This document shows positions 23,845 to 32,850 of a DNA stretch of 64,000 bases, piece after piece (positions within the stretch are counted from its first letter, which is position 1; each line of letters opens with the position of its first letter). The DNA is taken from positions 1 to 64,000 of the forward strand of contig DAMCZI010000019.1 of assembly GCA_032095175.1 (NCBI GenBank), given 5' to 3'. A program made the translations under genes and the position numbers. Below the pieces are notes generated by a model. It was not told the origin of the DNA. It searched no databases and saw only the letters and a program-made list of their open reading frames with translations. Source of the DNA: DAMCZI01 sp032095175. GTDB taxonomy: Bacteria > Bacillota > Clostridia > Clostridiales > Caloramatoraceae.

Positions 23845-24798
23845 TTAAATTGTTTTAATTAAATTTATAATGCAATTTAGCTGTTTTTTTAAAGAATATC
23901 TTTCTTCAATATACCCTCTATATTCCCTTGAAGCATATTCTCCAGATGTAATTATATCAACAGCATCATCTATTCCATTAAACAAGTACTTTCTATCCCA
24001 GATTTCATGAGCAAGGATGAAATTGTGAATAACTGGTTTAATGCCACAAGCCATTGCCTCTGCTATTCCATAACCAAAACTTTCGTGGATGCTTGATGAT
24101 AAAAGATAATTTTTATCATCAAGCCATTTCTCAATATCATTCTGCCATCCATCAAAAATGATATTATCCTTAAGCCCCATCTCTAGTATCTGGTAGTTCC
24201 AATATAGCTCAATCAATGGATCTTGAAATTGGCCAGCAATATATAATTTATATCGGGGATCGATTTTTACAAGTTTATTTATAATTTGTAATAGCAAAAC
24301 AGGATTTTTTCTTGAATGAATATAGCCGACACAAGCAATATTAAAGCCTTTCTTACGTTCTTTAAAACTATACTTATCTAAATCAACTCCATTTTCTATG
24401 GTAACAATATCAAGAGAAGCATTTAGCTTAGGCATTACAGCAAGGAAAAATCTTTTAATGTGCTCTGTTACAACAATTAGCTTATCAACATTAGCCCATT
24501 CTACCTTAAGAGGATAATCTGTAAAAATCTCATATCTGTGGAGCCTGCATATTATCTTTTTATGTGGGGCAAGCCTGTGATTGCTGCCATATATGATAAG
24601 CTCATCGCACCACTCAAACCAGCAAATATCTGCCCACTCCATGCCTTCATCAATCTGATTATATTCAGTAACTATTATTTTTTTAACCTCATATATATCC
24701 TTTAGGCAATTAATAATATCATCAGTGAAATTATCCATACCCTGCTTTACAAAAAAAGATATTCTAGGTCTTATTTCTCCACTAGCCAATGGTTCCAA
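23845..24798 (-). CDS. Glycosyltransferase family 4 (GT-B)
   Basis: A 317-residue GT-B glycosyltransferase. The N-terminal half lacks the usual glycine-rich donor loop, but the C-terminal donor domain is standard: IACVGYIHSRKNPVLLLQI, YKLYIAGQFQDP, and the E-x7-E motif in SSSIHESFGYGIAEAMACGIKPV. It starts with TTG at 24798 behind a GGGGGTG site. Substrates are unknown; a sugar transfer to a spore or cell surface protein fits its neighbours. Element E2 separates it from the large glycosyltransferase gene upstream. Confidence 0.82.
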   Translation of the reverse strand: MEPLASGEIRPRISFFVKQGMDNFTDDIINCLKDIYEVKKIIVTEYNQIDEGMEWADICWFEWCDELIIYGSNHRLAPHKKIICRLHRYEIFTDYPLKVEWANVDKLIVVTEHIKRFFLAVMPKLNASLDIVTIENGVDLDKYSFKERKKGFNIACVGYIHSRKNPVLLLQIINKLVKIDPRYKLYIAGQFQDPLIELYWNYQILEMGLKDNIIFDGWQNDIEKWLDDKNYLLSSSIHESFGYGIAEAMACGIKPVIHNFILAHEIWDRKYLFNGIDDAVDIITSGEYASREYRGYIEERYSLKKQLNCIINLIKTI

Positions 24799-24845
24799 AC
24801 ATTACACCCCCATAAAATTCTCTATAAGTTGATTTCAGAACAGAA

Positions 24846-24963
24846 CTATATATTTCGCATAAATGATTTTATATTTTTAGAAATAATTTATGCGAAACAT
24901 TTTACTAAATTAATATAACGCAATAAATACCTTAATTTAAAATCTTTATTGCGTTATATATAG
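24846..24963. mobile_element. Two-hairpin element E, copy 2
   Basis: A 118-bp element with ends CTATATAT...ATATATAG. Inside are two stems: TTTCGCATAAAT with ATTTATGCGAAA, and AACGCAATAAA with TTTATTGCGTT. A copy of the same length with about 11 differences and no gaps is at 41403-41520, in opposite orientation and inserted in another repeat. It ends three bases from the stop of the gene at 24966. Confidence 0.8.
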
Positions 24964-24965
24964 AC

Positions 24966-27900
24966 TTATGAATGAAGAACGTCTTTATACAGGCTTATTA
25001 ACATGCTTGATATATTATTAATATCATGATATTTTTCAACATAGTTTCTGCCCATTTTACCTGCATCACAAAGCATATCCCTGTTTTTAAGGGCATATTC
25101 AATTATATCCTTTATATTATCAGGATTTGCAGATATGATTGGAAGCTCTAATGGATATTTATCCTTCATAAAATCGCTTATATAGCATATGACAGGTTTA
25201 CCAAGTGCCATTGCTTCTATTGCAAGCTGTCCATAACTGCCTAGTATAACCTGATCTATAATTAAATCTGCATCTCTATATATTTTTATAGCTTGATCAT
25301 GGGGTATTCCCTGTAAGATTTTAAATTCTATATCATAATTGAGCTTGAGTTCATTTATTGCTTTTATTATATATTTTGTACCCTTTGCTTCACCTGAGGA
25401 AGGAGCATGAACTATGGTTATTTTTCCATCCCTGGCTTTTGGAAATGATGGCTTGTATTTCTCCAAATCTACAGGAGAAGGAATTACATGAACATTACTA
25501 AAAAAATCCTTTAAATACTCATATATTTCATAATCAATTGCAATACAACTTGATGCATACCTTGAGTAAAGCTCAAGATTTCTTTTTATAACATCATCCT
25601 TAGTGTTTTTAGATGAAATATATGGGTTTAGCTTGGAAGCTTTGGAATATATCCTAGCATCATTACCCCAAAAATGCATTACAATTCCTTTGTCAAATTC
25701 CTTTAAAAGTGCAAGGTCATTATGATGAAAGGTAAGTGAGGTTCCAAAGTTAAAATGAAAGACATTGTATTCTGAAATCAACTTTGCTGCAGTCTCTATA
25801 GAGTTTATTAGGATATCCAACCCAGAATCCATAATATTTACATCTACTATATAATCACTATTATAATTCTTATTGCCAGGATAGTAATTTATGGATCTTG
25901 CATATATACCTCTTTTTTTTAGCCCAGAAGATAAAGTTACAATTTTATCTGTAAGATCAAGAGTTCCAATTAAAACCTTTAAAGCGTTCCTGTTTAAGGG
26001 TTCTTCAATGGTGAGATTTTCATAATTAAATTTTTGGTTAAGGTCCATAGATAATAACTTTGACATAATATAATACTTAACAGCTTCTTTATTGTTCAAA
26101 GAAAAACTATGGAGCCTTGCCATATTGTAAAGAAGTGTGACATCGGTTGGATATTTTTTTAGTCCTCGTTTTAATGTTGACTCTGCTTCATTAAAACGAT
26201 TATCCCCCATAAGAACAATAGCTTTAAATGAAAACAATTGGGAATCATACAAATCTTCCCTATCGTATTTGCTAAATATTTCAAAGATATTTTCGATGCT
26301 ATTTTCTACAGCTTTCTTTGAAAGTTCTTCTTTTAAGTTCAATGCATATTCATTTTCCTCAAGTTCATATATGCTAGACTCCTGATACTGTTTATTTTCT
26401 GGAACAAGGGTTTCTACAAGAAGACTAACGATTCCCTTCATTTTCTTATATAATGATGTTGAACTCTTTGAAAGTCTTATAAACTCATCAATGTTTCCCA
26501 AACTGAACTCCCTTAGTGCAGAGGATATCAACAAAAGAAAATGGTTCTCTTTTGAAGTTAAGAGTTCATTTCTTTTTTCACTTGTAATATAGCTGCATAA
26601 ATCAATGTATTTTTTTAATATACATAAAAGCTTGTCGGGATAATAATTTTTAAAATACTTGATTTCTGGTGCTCTATGAAGAACAAACTGTGCAAATTGT
26701 TTATATGAACATGCTTGCATAATATCCCCGGTTTCCAATGGAATAAATTCTTCAAAATTGGATAGTAATTTGTTAAATATTGATACAGCACTACTTATAT
26801 CAAGGTTATCTAAATCATAATTATCCACTAGAAAAATAAGCTCACCTTCATTAGGGAATTCATTGTTTTCATATCTTAATTTAATGTCAGCTGTAAAATC
26901 TTTATCTACTTTAGAATCTTCAAAAGTCAAAATACATTTTTCACAAGTTTCTTTTCCGCATTTAAAAAGATTGTTTATTAAAAAGAAATTAAAGACTCCT
27001 ATAAAATCATTCTTTTGTGTCGGTAGTATTCTATCTACATAAAAGAAAGATAAGCCTTTAAAATCTTTTAATTTAAAGCAGGAATCTACAAATGCATATA
27101 TGCAGTTTTTTAATGTAAACTCATTTTTAATTTCAAGAGTCCCTTTTATGCATTCTTCATATTTTCCTTCAAAATAATTACTCAAAGCCATCATCCTCAG
27201 CACATCGTCCTTAAGTCCCAATGAATAAAATGAAAATCTGCCATCATGGGATATATCCATTGTATAGAAATCATCAATTATATTGAGATATTGATTAATA
27301 TACTCAAGTGCTTCCTTATATTCCTGTCTGCTGTACAATATGAAAAGCTTATAGAACATAAAATCTATAAAATCGGGTTTGATTGAAAGTGCATTATCAC
27401 ATATATCAAGGGCTTTATCATAAAGCGAGTTTGAAATATATATAGAAGCAGCATTATTAAGATACATAAGGTGATTCTCTTCAACTATTCCTAATTCCTT
27501 AATGTGCCTCATATATATTTCAACATGCTTTAAAGCTTCACCTTCATCTCCGTACATTGCATAACTCGTGCTTAGTTGAAACCTGTAGTAAATGTTTTTT
27601 GGATCCTTTTCAAGTTCTTTTTTAAGAAGTGTTGCTGTCCTTTGAAACTTCCTTTCTCTAATTTCTTCAGTCATTATATACCCATAATGATGAATAAATA
27701 TATCAAGGTTTTTAGCTGGCGGGCTAAATATTGGCTGGTTATGAACACTGCTGGAGTAATAAAATTTTCCATCGTTTCTAAATATTCTTGGCTGGGTTAA
27801 TACTGCATATTCTTGAAGAAGTGTATCGGTATAGTTTATAAGCTTAAAGGAGAATGTATTAAAGGGTTTATATTGAATATTTGAAAACTCTTCAACAAGC

Positions 27901-29462
27901 TTTAATATATTATTTTCCTTAAATTCTTCGTCTGCATCAAGTATCAAAATATATTCGGCATTTGCCAGAGATATACTGTAATTCCTGGCTTCTGAAAAGT
28001 TGCCCTGCCATGGTTTAGTATATACTTTATCTGTGAAGCTTTTAGATATTTTTATTGTAATATCAGTGGAGCCAGTATCAACAATTATTAATTCTGCTAT
28101 CTTAGAATCTAAAAGTGGGACTAAGCTTGAGAGGCACCTTTGAATATTTTTTTCTTCATTTTTAACTATCATACAAATGCTTAGAACATATGGATAGCAA
28201 TTATATTGATATCTTATACTTTGTATATAGTGAAGTATAGCGTATGAGAAAGCTGGAGACATTTTTACCAATGGGTTTAAGGTGTCAATTGCCTCTTCAA
28301 ATTTATTTTCTTCAATATAAACATTTGCTTTATAAACCTCATTAACAAAATCAGCATCTTCTTTTTCAAGATAATCACAAAATTTTAATGAAGTTTTTAT
28401 ATACTTATCAAATACATTTAGGAGCTTATCCTTTATATCTGGCATCCTGGGGCTATTTGAAATAAAGATTACATAATCCTTGATTACATTTAAAAAAAGA
28501 CTAAATTTTGAATCATCAAGGGATAATAGGGGTGTATCTAGTATAAAATCATAAATTTGATTTGAAAAATATTGGCTGTTATCAAAAAGGTAGGAGAGAT
28601 ATTTACAAAGGTTATCCTCATCAATACATGATAGTATTTCAAATATATATTTTCCAGAATCAAATACATCATTTAAAAACCATGAAAAATATAAGGTTTC
28701 CTGATTAAAATCCCCATTCTTAATTTTTTCTAATACCTCATTAATATTTAGATATTTTTTTTCTTTAAATAGCATTCTTGCTTCAATATATTTTTTATAT
28801 CTACATTCATGAGGCATATTAAGAAATAGATTATCTAAATATTTTACATCATCTGAATCCATTTCAACCTTTTTCTTTTCAAGAATCTCACAAAACTCGT
28901 TTTGAAATCTCTGGCTTTTATTAAATATTACATTCTCAAACCATAAATAAAGTTCCTTATAATAACCATACTTGATAAGCCGTTCAATACATGTCTCAAT
29001 ATCATTTTCTGCTGCTTCAACAAAACTTAAATCCTCAATTATAGTTTCATTTTCTGTATTGAAACCCTTTAGCCCTCTTTTATGCACCAACTCTTCACTA
29101 TGGATAAAGTAAATGGATTTGTCATGGTTTAGATATATTTTATAGGAACATAAAAGGTTCAAGTTCTGTGTATCCTTTAAAAATCCTTCTATTTTATCAA
29201 CTATATCTGGGGTTATAACCATCCCATCTTCAATTATCACAACTCTTTTACCATTGGAGGATGCAAAACAAAAATCCTTGAAATTTCTATAGCTTTCAGA
29301 AAAACTGTAAAGTGTATAGCTATATTCAACATCAGTTCCCTGACCTAAATTATTTATGATAATAAGCTCAGTATCCTCATCCTTTAAAAGGGGAGAAATG
29401 GTACGGATGTAATTCTTTAATTTTTCTCCGCTTGATCTTATTATAATACTCAGATTTTTCAC
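24966..29462 (-). CDS. Giant multi-module glycosyltransferase (GT2-TPR-GT4)
   Basis: A 1498-residue protein. Residues 1-110 look like a degenerate GT2 fold (LSIIIRSSGEKLKNYIRTI, VVIIEDGMVITPD). A complete GT2 domain follows at about 426-600 with LSICMIVKNEEKNIQRCLSS, VDTGSTD (461-467) and the metal-binding DADEE (510-514). TPR-like helical repeats occupy about 600-1150, and also the region 160-400. A GT-B domain closes it at about 1150-1498 with MHFWGNDARIYS, VHAPSSGEAKGTKYI and GSYGQLAIEAMALGKPVI. No signal peptide or membrane segment is seen. GTG start with GGAGGG upstream. It could add at least two sugars to a protein held by the TPR region. Acceptors and donors are unknown. Confidence 0.85.
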   Translation of the reverse strand: MKNLSIIIRSSGEKLKNYIRTISPLLKDEDTELIIINNLGQGTDVEYSYTLYSFSESYRNFKDFCFASSNGKRVVIIEDGMVITPDIVDKIEGFLKDTQNLNLLCSYKIYLNHDKSIYFIHSEELVHKRGLKGFNTENETIIEDLSFVEAAENDIETCIERLIKYGYYKELYLWFENVIFNKSQRFQNEFCEILEKKKVEMDSDDVKYLDNLFLNMPHECRYKKYIEARMLFKEKKYLNINEVLEKIKNGDFNQETLYFSWFLNDVFDSGKYIFEILSCIDEDNLCKYLSYLFDNSQYFSNQIYDFILDTPLLSLDDSKFSLFLNVIKDYVIFISNSPRMPDIKDKLLNVFDKYIKTSLKFCDYLEKEDADFVNEVYKANVYIEENKFEEAIDTLNPLVKMSPAFSYAILHYIQSIRYQYNCYPYVLSICMIVKNEEKNIQRCLSSLVPLLDSKIAELIIVDTGSTDITIKISKSFTDKVYTKPWQGNFSEARNYSISLANAEYILILDADEEFKENNILKLVEEFSNIQYKPFNTFSFKLINYTDTLLQEYAVLTQPRIFRNDGKFYYSSSVHNQPIFSPPAKNLDIFIHHYGYIMTEEIRERKFQRTATLLKKELEKDPKNIYYRFQLSTSYAMYGDEGEALKHVEIYMRHIKELGIVEENHLMYLNNAASIYISNSLYDKALDICDNALSIKPDFIDFMFYKLFILYSRQEYKEALEYINQYLNIIDDFYTMDISHDGRFSFYSLGLKDDVLRMMALSNYFEGKYEECIKGTLEIKNEFTLKNCIYAFVDSCFKLKDFKGLSFFYVDRILPTQKNDFIGVFNFFLINNLFKCGKETCEKCILTFEDSKVDKDFTADIKLRYENNEFPNEGELIFLVDNYDLDNLDISSAVSIFNKLLSNFEEFIPLETGDIMQACSYKQFAQFVLHRAPEIKYFKNYYPDKLLCILKKYIDLCSYITSEKRNELLTSKENHFLLLISSALREFSLGNIDEFIRLSKSSTSLYKKMKGIVSLLVETLVPENKQYQESSIYELEENEYALNLKEELSKKAVENSIENIFEIFSKYDREDLYDSQLFSFKAIVLMGDNRFNEAESTLKRGLKKYPTDVTLLYNMARLHSFSLNNKEAVKYYIMSKLLSMDLNQKFNYENLTIEEPLNRNALKVLIGTLDLTDKIVTLSSGLKKRGIYARSINYYPGNKNYNSDYIVDVNIMDSGLDILINSIETAAKLISEYNVFHFNFGTSLTFHHNDLALLKEFDKGIVMHFWGNDARIYSKASKLNPYISSKNTKDDVIKRNLELYSRYASSCIAIDYEIYEYLKDFFSNVHVIPSPVDLEKYKPSFPKARDGKITIVHAPSSGEAKGTKYIIKAINELKLNYDIEFKILQGIPHDQAIKIYRDADLIIDQVILGSYGQLAIEAMALGKPVICYISDFMKDKYPLELPIISANPDNIKDIIEYALKNRDMLCDAGKMGRNYVEKYHDINNISSMLISLYKDVLHS

Positions 29463-29474
29463 CTTAACCCTCCT

Positions 29475-29599
29475 AAGCTATATATGTTGTATAAAAATTC
29501 TTACATTTTATCTTTACCATCAGCTCTGCTAGATTGGTTAACCCCATGCTGTTTGTGAAGATGAAAGAGAAAAGAATTTTTCCAACATATATGTTTTTA
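29475..29599. repeat. Palindromic repeat family F, copy 3 (degenerate)
   Basis: Arms ATATATGTTG..AAAAATTCTT and AAGAATTTTTCCAACATATAT enclose a decayed centre with CAGCTCTGCTAG. It lies directly upstream of the large glycosyltransferase gene on the minus strand. Confidence 0.5.
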
Positions 29600-29721
29600 T
29601 GGTGTTTACTGCCAGCATCCAATATAATATATTCTCATGAAGAAAGTAGGGTAACAAACTTTATTAAATAATTGCAAAATAAAATGAAAAATTCTATAGC
29701 AGTGCATAATTCCAAAAATTA

Positions 29722-29847
29722 GTTACTATATACAAAGCATTAAAGTTCTTTACATTTCACCTTTTCAAACAGCCTTGCAAAGCTGGTCCGGCTCGAGGAT
29801 GTTTGAAAAGGTGAAATGTAATAGAATTTTTACTTTGTATATAGTTA
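29722..29847. repeat. Palindromic repeat family F, copy 2
   Basis: Nearly 50-bp arms: ACTATATACAAAG, then TTACATTTCACCTTTTCAAA and CAGCC, mirrored by the complement to 29847. The central loop CTTGCAAAGCTGGTCCGGCT resembles the rc of copy 1. Confidence 0.75.
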
Positions 29848-29892
29848 ATATAAATAATGTCGTAAATACTGCATAAAATGTCTAATTGTGTC

Positions 29893-29920
29893 ACAAAAAA
29901 GGGGTAGTGTACATACTTTA
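29893..29920 (+). promoter_or_regulatory. Sigma-K-like promoter of small protein gene
   Basis: AC (29893-29894), 17 bases, then CATACTTTA (29912-29920) matching CATANNNTA. The start codon is 38 bases downstream. Confidence 0.5.
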
Positions 29921-29957
29921 TATTAGAAAAAAAGCCAAACAAAGGGAGGTTATATTA

Positions 29958-30245
29958 ATGTCAATTCCTGCTTTAACAGCAACTAGTCCATCTGTATTAG
30001 GTAAAATGTTAGTTGAATCAGCAATATTATTTGAAGCTGGTGCAGCAGAGCTTGTAGCAGCAGAAGGTGAAAAACTCCAATTCTTAATTAGAGTTGCATC
30101 AAGCCCAAGCCGCCGTTTTACACCAACACAACTTGTAGCCGCAAACCAAAGTGTAAGAGATACAATTTGCTGTCTTGGAGGACTTGAAAGTGCAATACTC
30201 AACAAGATAGCAGCAGGTACTTCTCTTATTAAAAGAGGATTTTAG
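29958..30245 (+). CDS. Small spore-island protein (CCL family, paralogue 2)
   Basis: A 95-residue homologue of the protein at 19259-19516. Shared: VESAILFEAGAAELV, EGEKLQFLIR, VRDTICCLGGLESAILNKI. The start at 29958 follows AAGGGAGG by eight bases; the longer frame from 29886 lacks a ribosome site and contains the promoter. A sigma-K-like promoter predicts late mother-cell expression, hence a coat or exosporium component. Function otherwise unknown. It lies at the opposite edge of the island from its paralogue, on the opposite strand. Confidence 0.78.
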   Translation: MSIPALTATSPSVLGKMLVESAILFEAGAAELVAAEGEKLQFLIRVASSPSRRFTPTQLVAANQSVRDTICCLGGLESAILNKIAAGTSLIKRGF

Positions 30246-30278
30246 TGAAAAACAAGTATTCTAATATGTAAGTTTTAG

Positions 30279-30333
30279 AAATCCCCCCCTCTGCACTTAT
30301 AAAATGATTGTTTTTGCAGAGGGGGGGATTTTA
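30279..30333 (+). terminator. Terminator after small spore-island gene
   Basis: AAATCCCCCCCTCTGCA and TGCAGAGGGGGGGATTT form a perfect 17-bp stem. Confidence 0.85.
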
Positions 30334-30454
30334 AAGTATAGTTAAAAACATAAGGAATGCTTAGTAAAAAACCTATTACAATTGAAGAATCTATTATTTA
30401 GTGTATAATTTATAAATAGATGTTGCGGAATATTATTACAAGGGAGAGATTATA

Positions 30455-32833
30455 ATGGTGGAATTACTGGCCCCTGCAGGAGACTTTGAAAGTCTAAAAG
30501 CTGCAGTTTTAAATGGAGCCAATGCGGTATACATAGGTGGAAAAAGCTTTTCGGCAAGACAGTTTGCAAATAACTTTGATGATGATGAAATGGTGCAGGC
30601 AGTAAGGTTCTGCCATTCGTACGAAGTAAAACTCTACGTTACAATGAACACACTTTTGGACAACACAGAATTGGAGGGAGCAGTTTCCTATGCAGCTTTT
30701 TTACACAGCATAGGGGTTGATGCCATTATAATACAAGATATTGGATTATTGAAGGCTTTAAGAGAAAGCCTTCCTGACCTTGAGATACACGGAAGCACTC
30801 AGATGACAGCCCATAACCTTGAAGGAGTAAAGCTCCTACACGCTATGGGGGTTAAGAGGGTTGTGCTTTCAAGGGAATTAAGCATGGATGAAATAAGGTA
30901 CATTACTAAGAATACACCTGCCGAAATTGAGATATTTGTTCATGGCGCACTTTGCATAAGCTTTTCAGGTCAGTGCCTAATGAGCAGTATGATAGGTGGA
31001 AGAAGCGGAAACAGAGGGAAATGCGCTCAACCCTGCAGGATGCAGTACACAATTGATAATGGTGATAAGGCATATCTGTTAAGTCCTAAGGACTTATCCA
31101 CCCTTGATTTTATAAGGGATGTAATAGATACAGGAGCAGTGTCCTTAAAGATTGAAGGGCGAATGAAAAGGCCGGAATATGTTGCAACCGTTGTTGGAGC
31201 ATATAGAAGGGCAATAGATGGATTTTCAAAAAAGGATGACATTGAAAAAGTAACCCAGATCTTTAACAGAGGAGGCTTTACATCAGGCTACTTCAAGGAA
31301 AGACAGGGAAGAGAAATGATGAGCTATGAAAGGCCTAAAAACTGGGGCACCTATCTTGGAACAGTGGTTTCTGTTAAGGGAAAGTTTGCGTCAATCCTTC
31401 TTGAAAAACCATTGAGAGTAGGAGATGGAGTTGAGATATTTGGCAGAGACAAGGGTGCCCCTGTAAGCTCCATAAGGGTTAGTAATAGAGATGTAAAAGA
31501 GGCAGGATCAGGGGATACTGCAGCCATATATCTTGAGGGAGCCAGAAAAGGCGATAAAATATATAAATCCCTTGATTATAGGTTAATAAATGAGGCAGAG
31601 GAGAGCTTTAAGGGAAAGGATGTTTTAAAGGTAGCTGTAAAGGGAAGCTTTATTGCTCATTTAGGAAGTCCAATGAAGCTTGAAATAGATTATGCTAAGG
31701 ATTCAATAAAGATTGAACTTACAGGCGATGAACCGGAAAAAGCAATTAAAACACCAACTTCCATTGAAAAGGTAAAGGAATCCCTAATGAAAACAGGGGA
31801 TACACCCTTCTATTTTGAAGACATTGATATAGAAATGGATGATGATATTGCTCTTCCTGTTTCCAAGATAAATAAATTAAGAAGAGAGGGCTTTGAAAAG
31901 CTTTTAGATAAGCTTCAAAATAAAGAGGAACTTAAAAATGTAAATGTAAATTTTAATACTATAAATAAGAAAGTAACACCTAAAATAGCTGTTAAAACAG
32001 GAAGAATCGATGTGGCAAAAAGCTGTATTGATGCAGGCTGTGATGTATTATACTTTGGTGGAGAAAGTCTTAGAATAAACTCTGGAAGTATAATGGATGT
32101 AATAGAATATGCAGGAGAAAGGACAAAGGTCTATCCATGGTATCCTGAGATAATAATGGAGGAATGGGATAAGCTTAAAAGTGAAGCGGATTCTCTATCC
32201 AATGGCGGCATTAAGGATGCATTGTGTGGAAACCTTGGATTTTATAAGTACCTTCTTTCAAAGGGCTTTAATGTAACCCTTGACAGAGGCTTTAATATAT
32301 TTAACTCTAAGGCCTGTGAAACCTTTGGAAATGATGGCTGTGTATTATCTCCAGAGCTAACCTTCTCTCAGATTAGGGACTTAACATCAAAAACGGAAAG
32401 TAAAACCCTGGTGCAGGTACATGGAAGAATAAAACTAATGGTAAACAGAAACTGTATAATGGGAAGCTCAAAGGGACATGGAAAGACAGGATGTCCAACA
32501 CTTTGCGGCAATACTGAACATTATATCAAGGATAGAATGGGAGAGGAATTTTTAATTATAACTGATTTTTCCTGTAGAAGTCATATATACAATTCCAAGA
32601 TATTATGTACAATAGAACATATGAGGGATATTTTAAGACTCAATGTTGACAATATACTCTTGAATTTTGTAGATGAATCTCCAAAAGAGGCAGCTCTTGC
32701 AGTTTTAGCCTATAAAGAAGGGCTGCAAAATTCAATTGATGGAAATTACAAACCAGGGGAAATGGGTAACGAGCTAATTGAAGACTTAAAGGGAAGAATA
32801 ACAAAGGGACACTTCTTAAGGGGTGTTGAATAG
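30455..32833 (+). CDS. U32-family peptidase with DUF3656 region
   Basis: A 792-residue U32 protein. The N-terminal barrel starts MVELLAPAGDFESLKAAVLNGANAVYIGG, and the family signature is EIFVHGALCISFSGQCLMSSMIGGRSGNRGKC split over residues 163-195, with the cysteines SGQC and GKCAQPC. A DUF3656-type insert follows and a second U32-like half occupies the C-terminus (ALCGNLGFYKYLLSKGFNVTL; ITDFSCRSHIYNS). Relatives include RlhA, needed for 23S rRNA cytidine hydroxylation, so a role in RNA modification is more likely than proteolysis. In many Clostridia it follows zapA and precedes mutS2; here only the mutS2 link survives. Confidence 0.88.
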   Translation: MVELLAPAGDFESLKAAVLNGANAVYIGGKSFSARQFANNFDDDEMVQAVRFCHSYEVKLYVTMNTLLDNTELEGAVSYAAFLHSIGVDAIIIQDIGLLKALRESLPDLEIHGSTQMTAHNLEGVKLLHAMGVKRVVLSRELSMDEIRYITKNTPAEIEIFVHGALCISFSGQCLMSSMIGGRSGNRGKCAQPCRMQYTIDNGDKAYLLSPKDLSTLDFIRDVIDTGAVSLKIEGRMKRPEYVATVVGAYRRAIDGFSKKDDIEKVTQIFNRGGFTSGYFKERQGREMMSYERPKNWGTYLGTVVSVKGKFASILLEKPLRVGDGVEIFGRDKGAPVSSIRVSNRDVKEAGSGDTAAIYLEGARKGDKIYKSLDYRLINEAEESFKGKDVLKVAVKGSFIAHLGSPMKLEIDYAKDSIKIELTGDEPEKAIKTPTSIEKVKESLMKTGDTPFYFEDIDIEMDDDIALPVSKINKLRREGFEKLLDKLQNKEELKNVNVNFNTINKKVTPKIAVKTGRIDVAKSCIDAGCDVLYFGGESLRINSGSIMDVIEYAGERTKVYPWYPEIIMEEWDKLKSEADSLSNGGIKDALCGNLGFYKYLLSKGFNVTLDRGFNIFNSKACETFGNDGCVLSPELTFSQIRDLTSKTESKTLVQVHGRIKLMVNRNCIMGSSKGHGKTGCPTLCGNTEHYIKDRMGEEFLIITDFSCRSHIYNSKILCTIEHMRDILRLNVDNILLNFVDESPKEAALAVLAYKEGLQNSIDGNYKPGEMGNELIEDLKGRITKGHFLRGVE

Positions 32834-32850
32834 AAAGTAGGGGGATTTTT

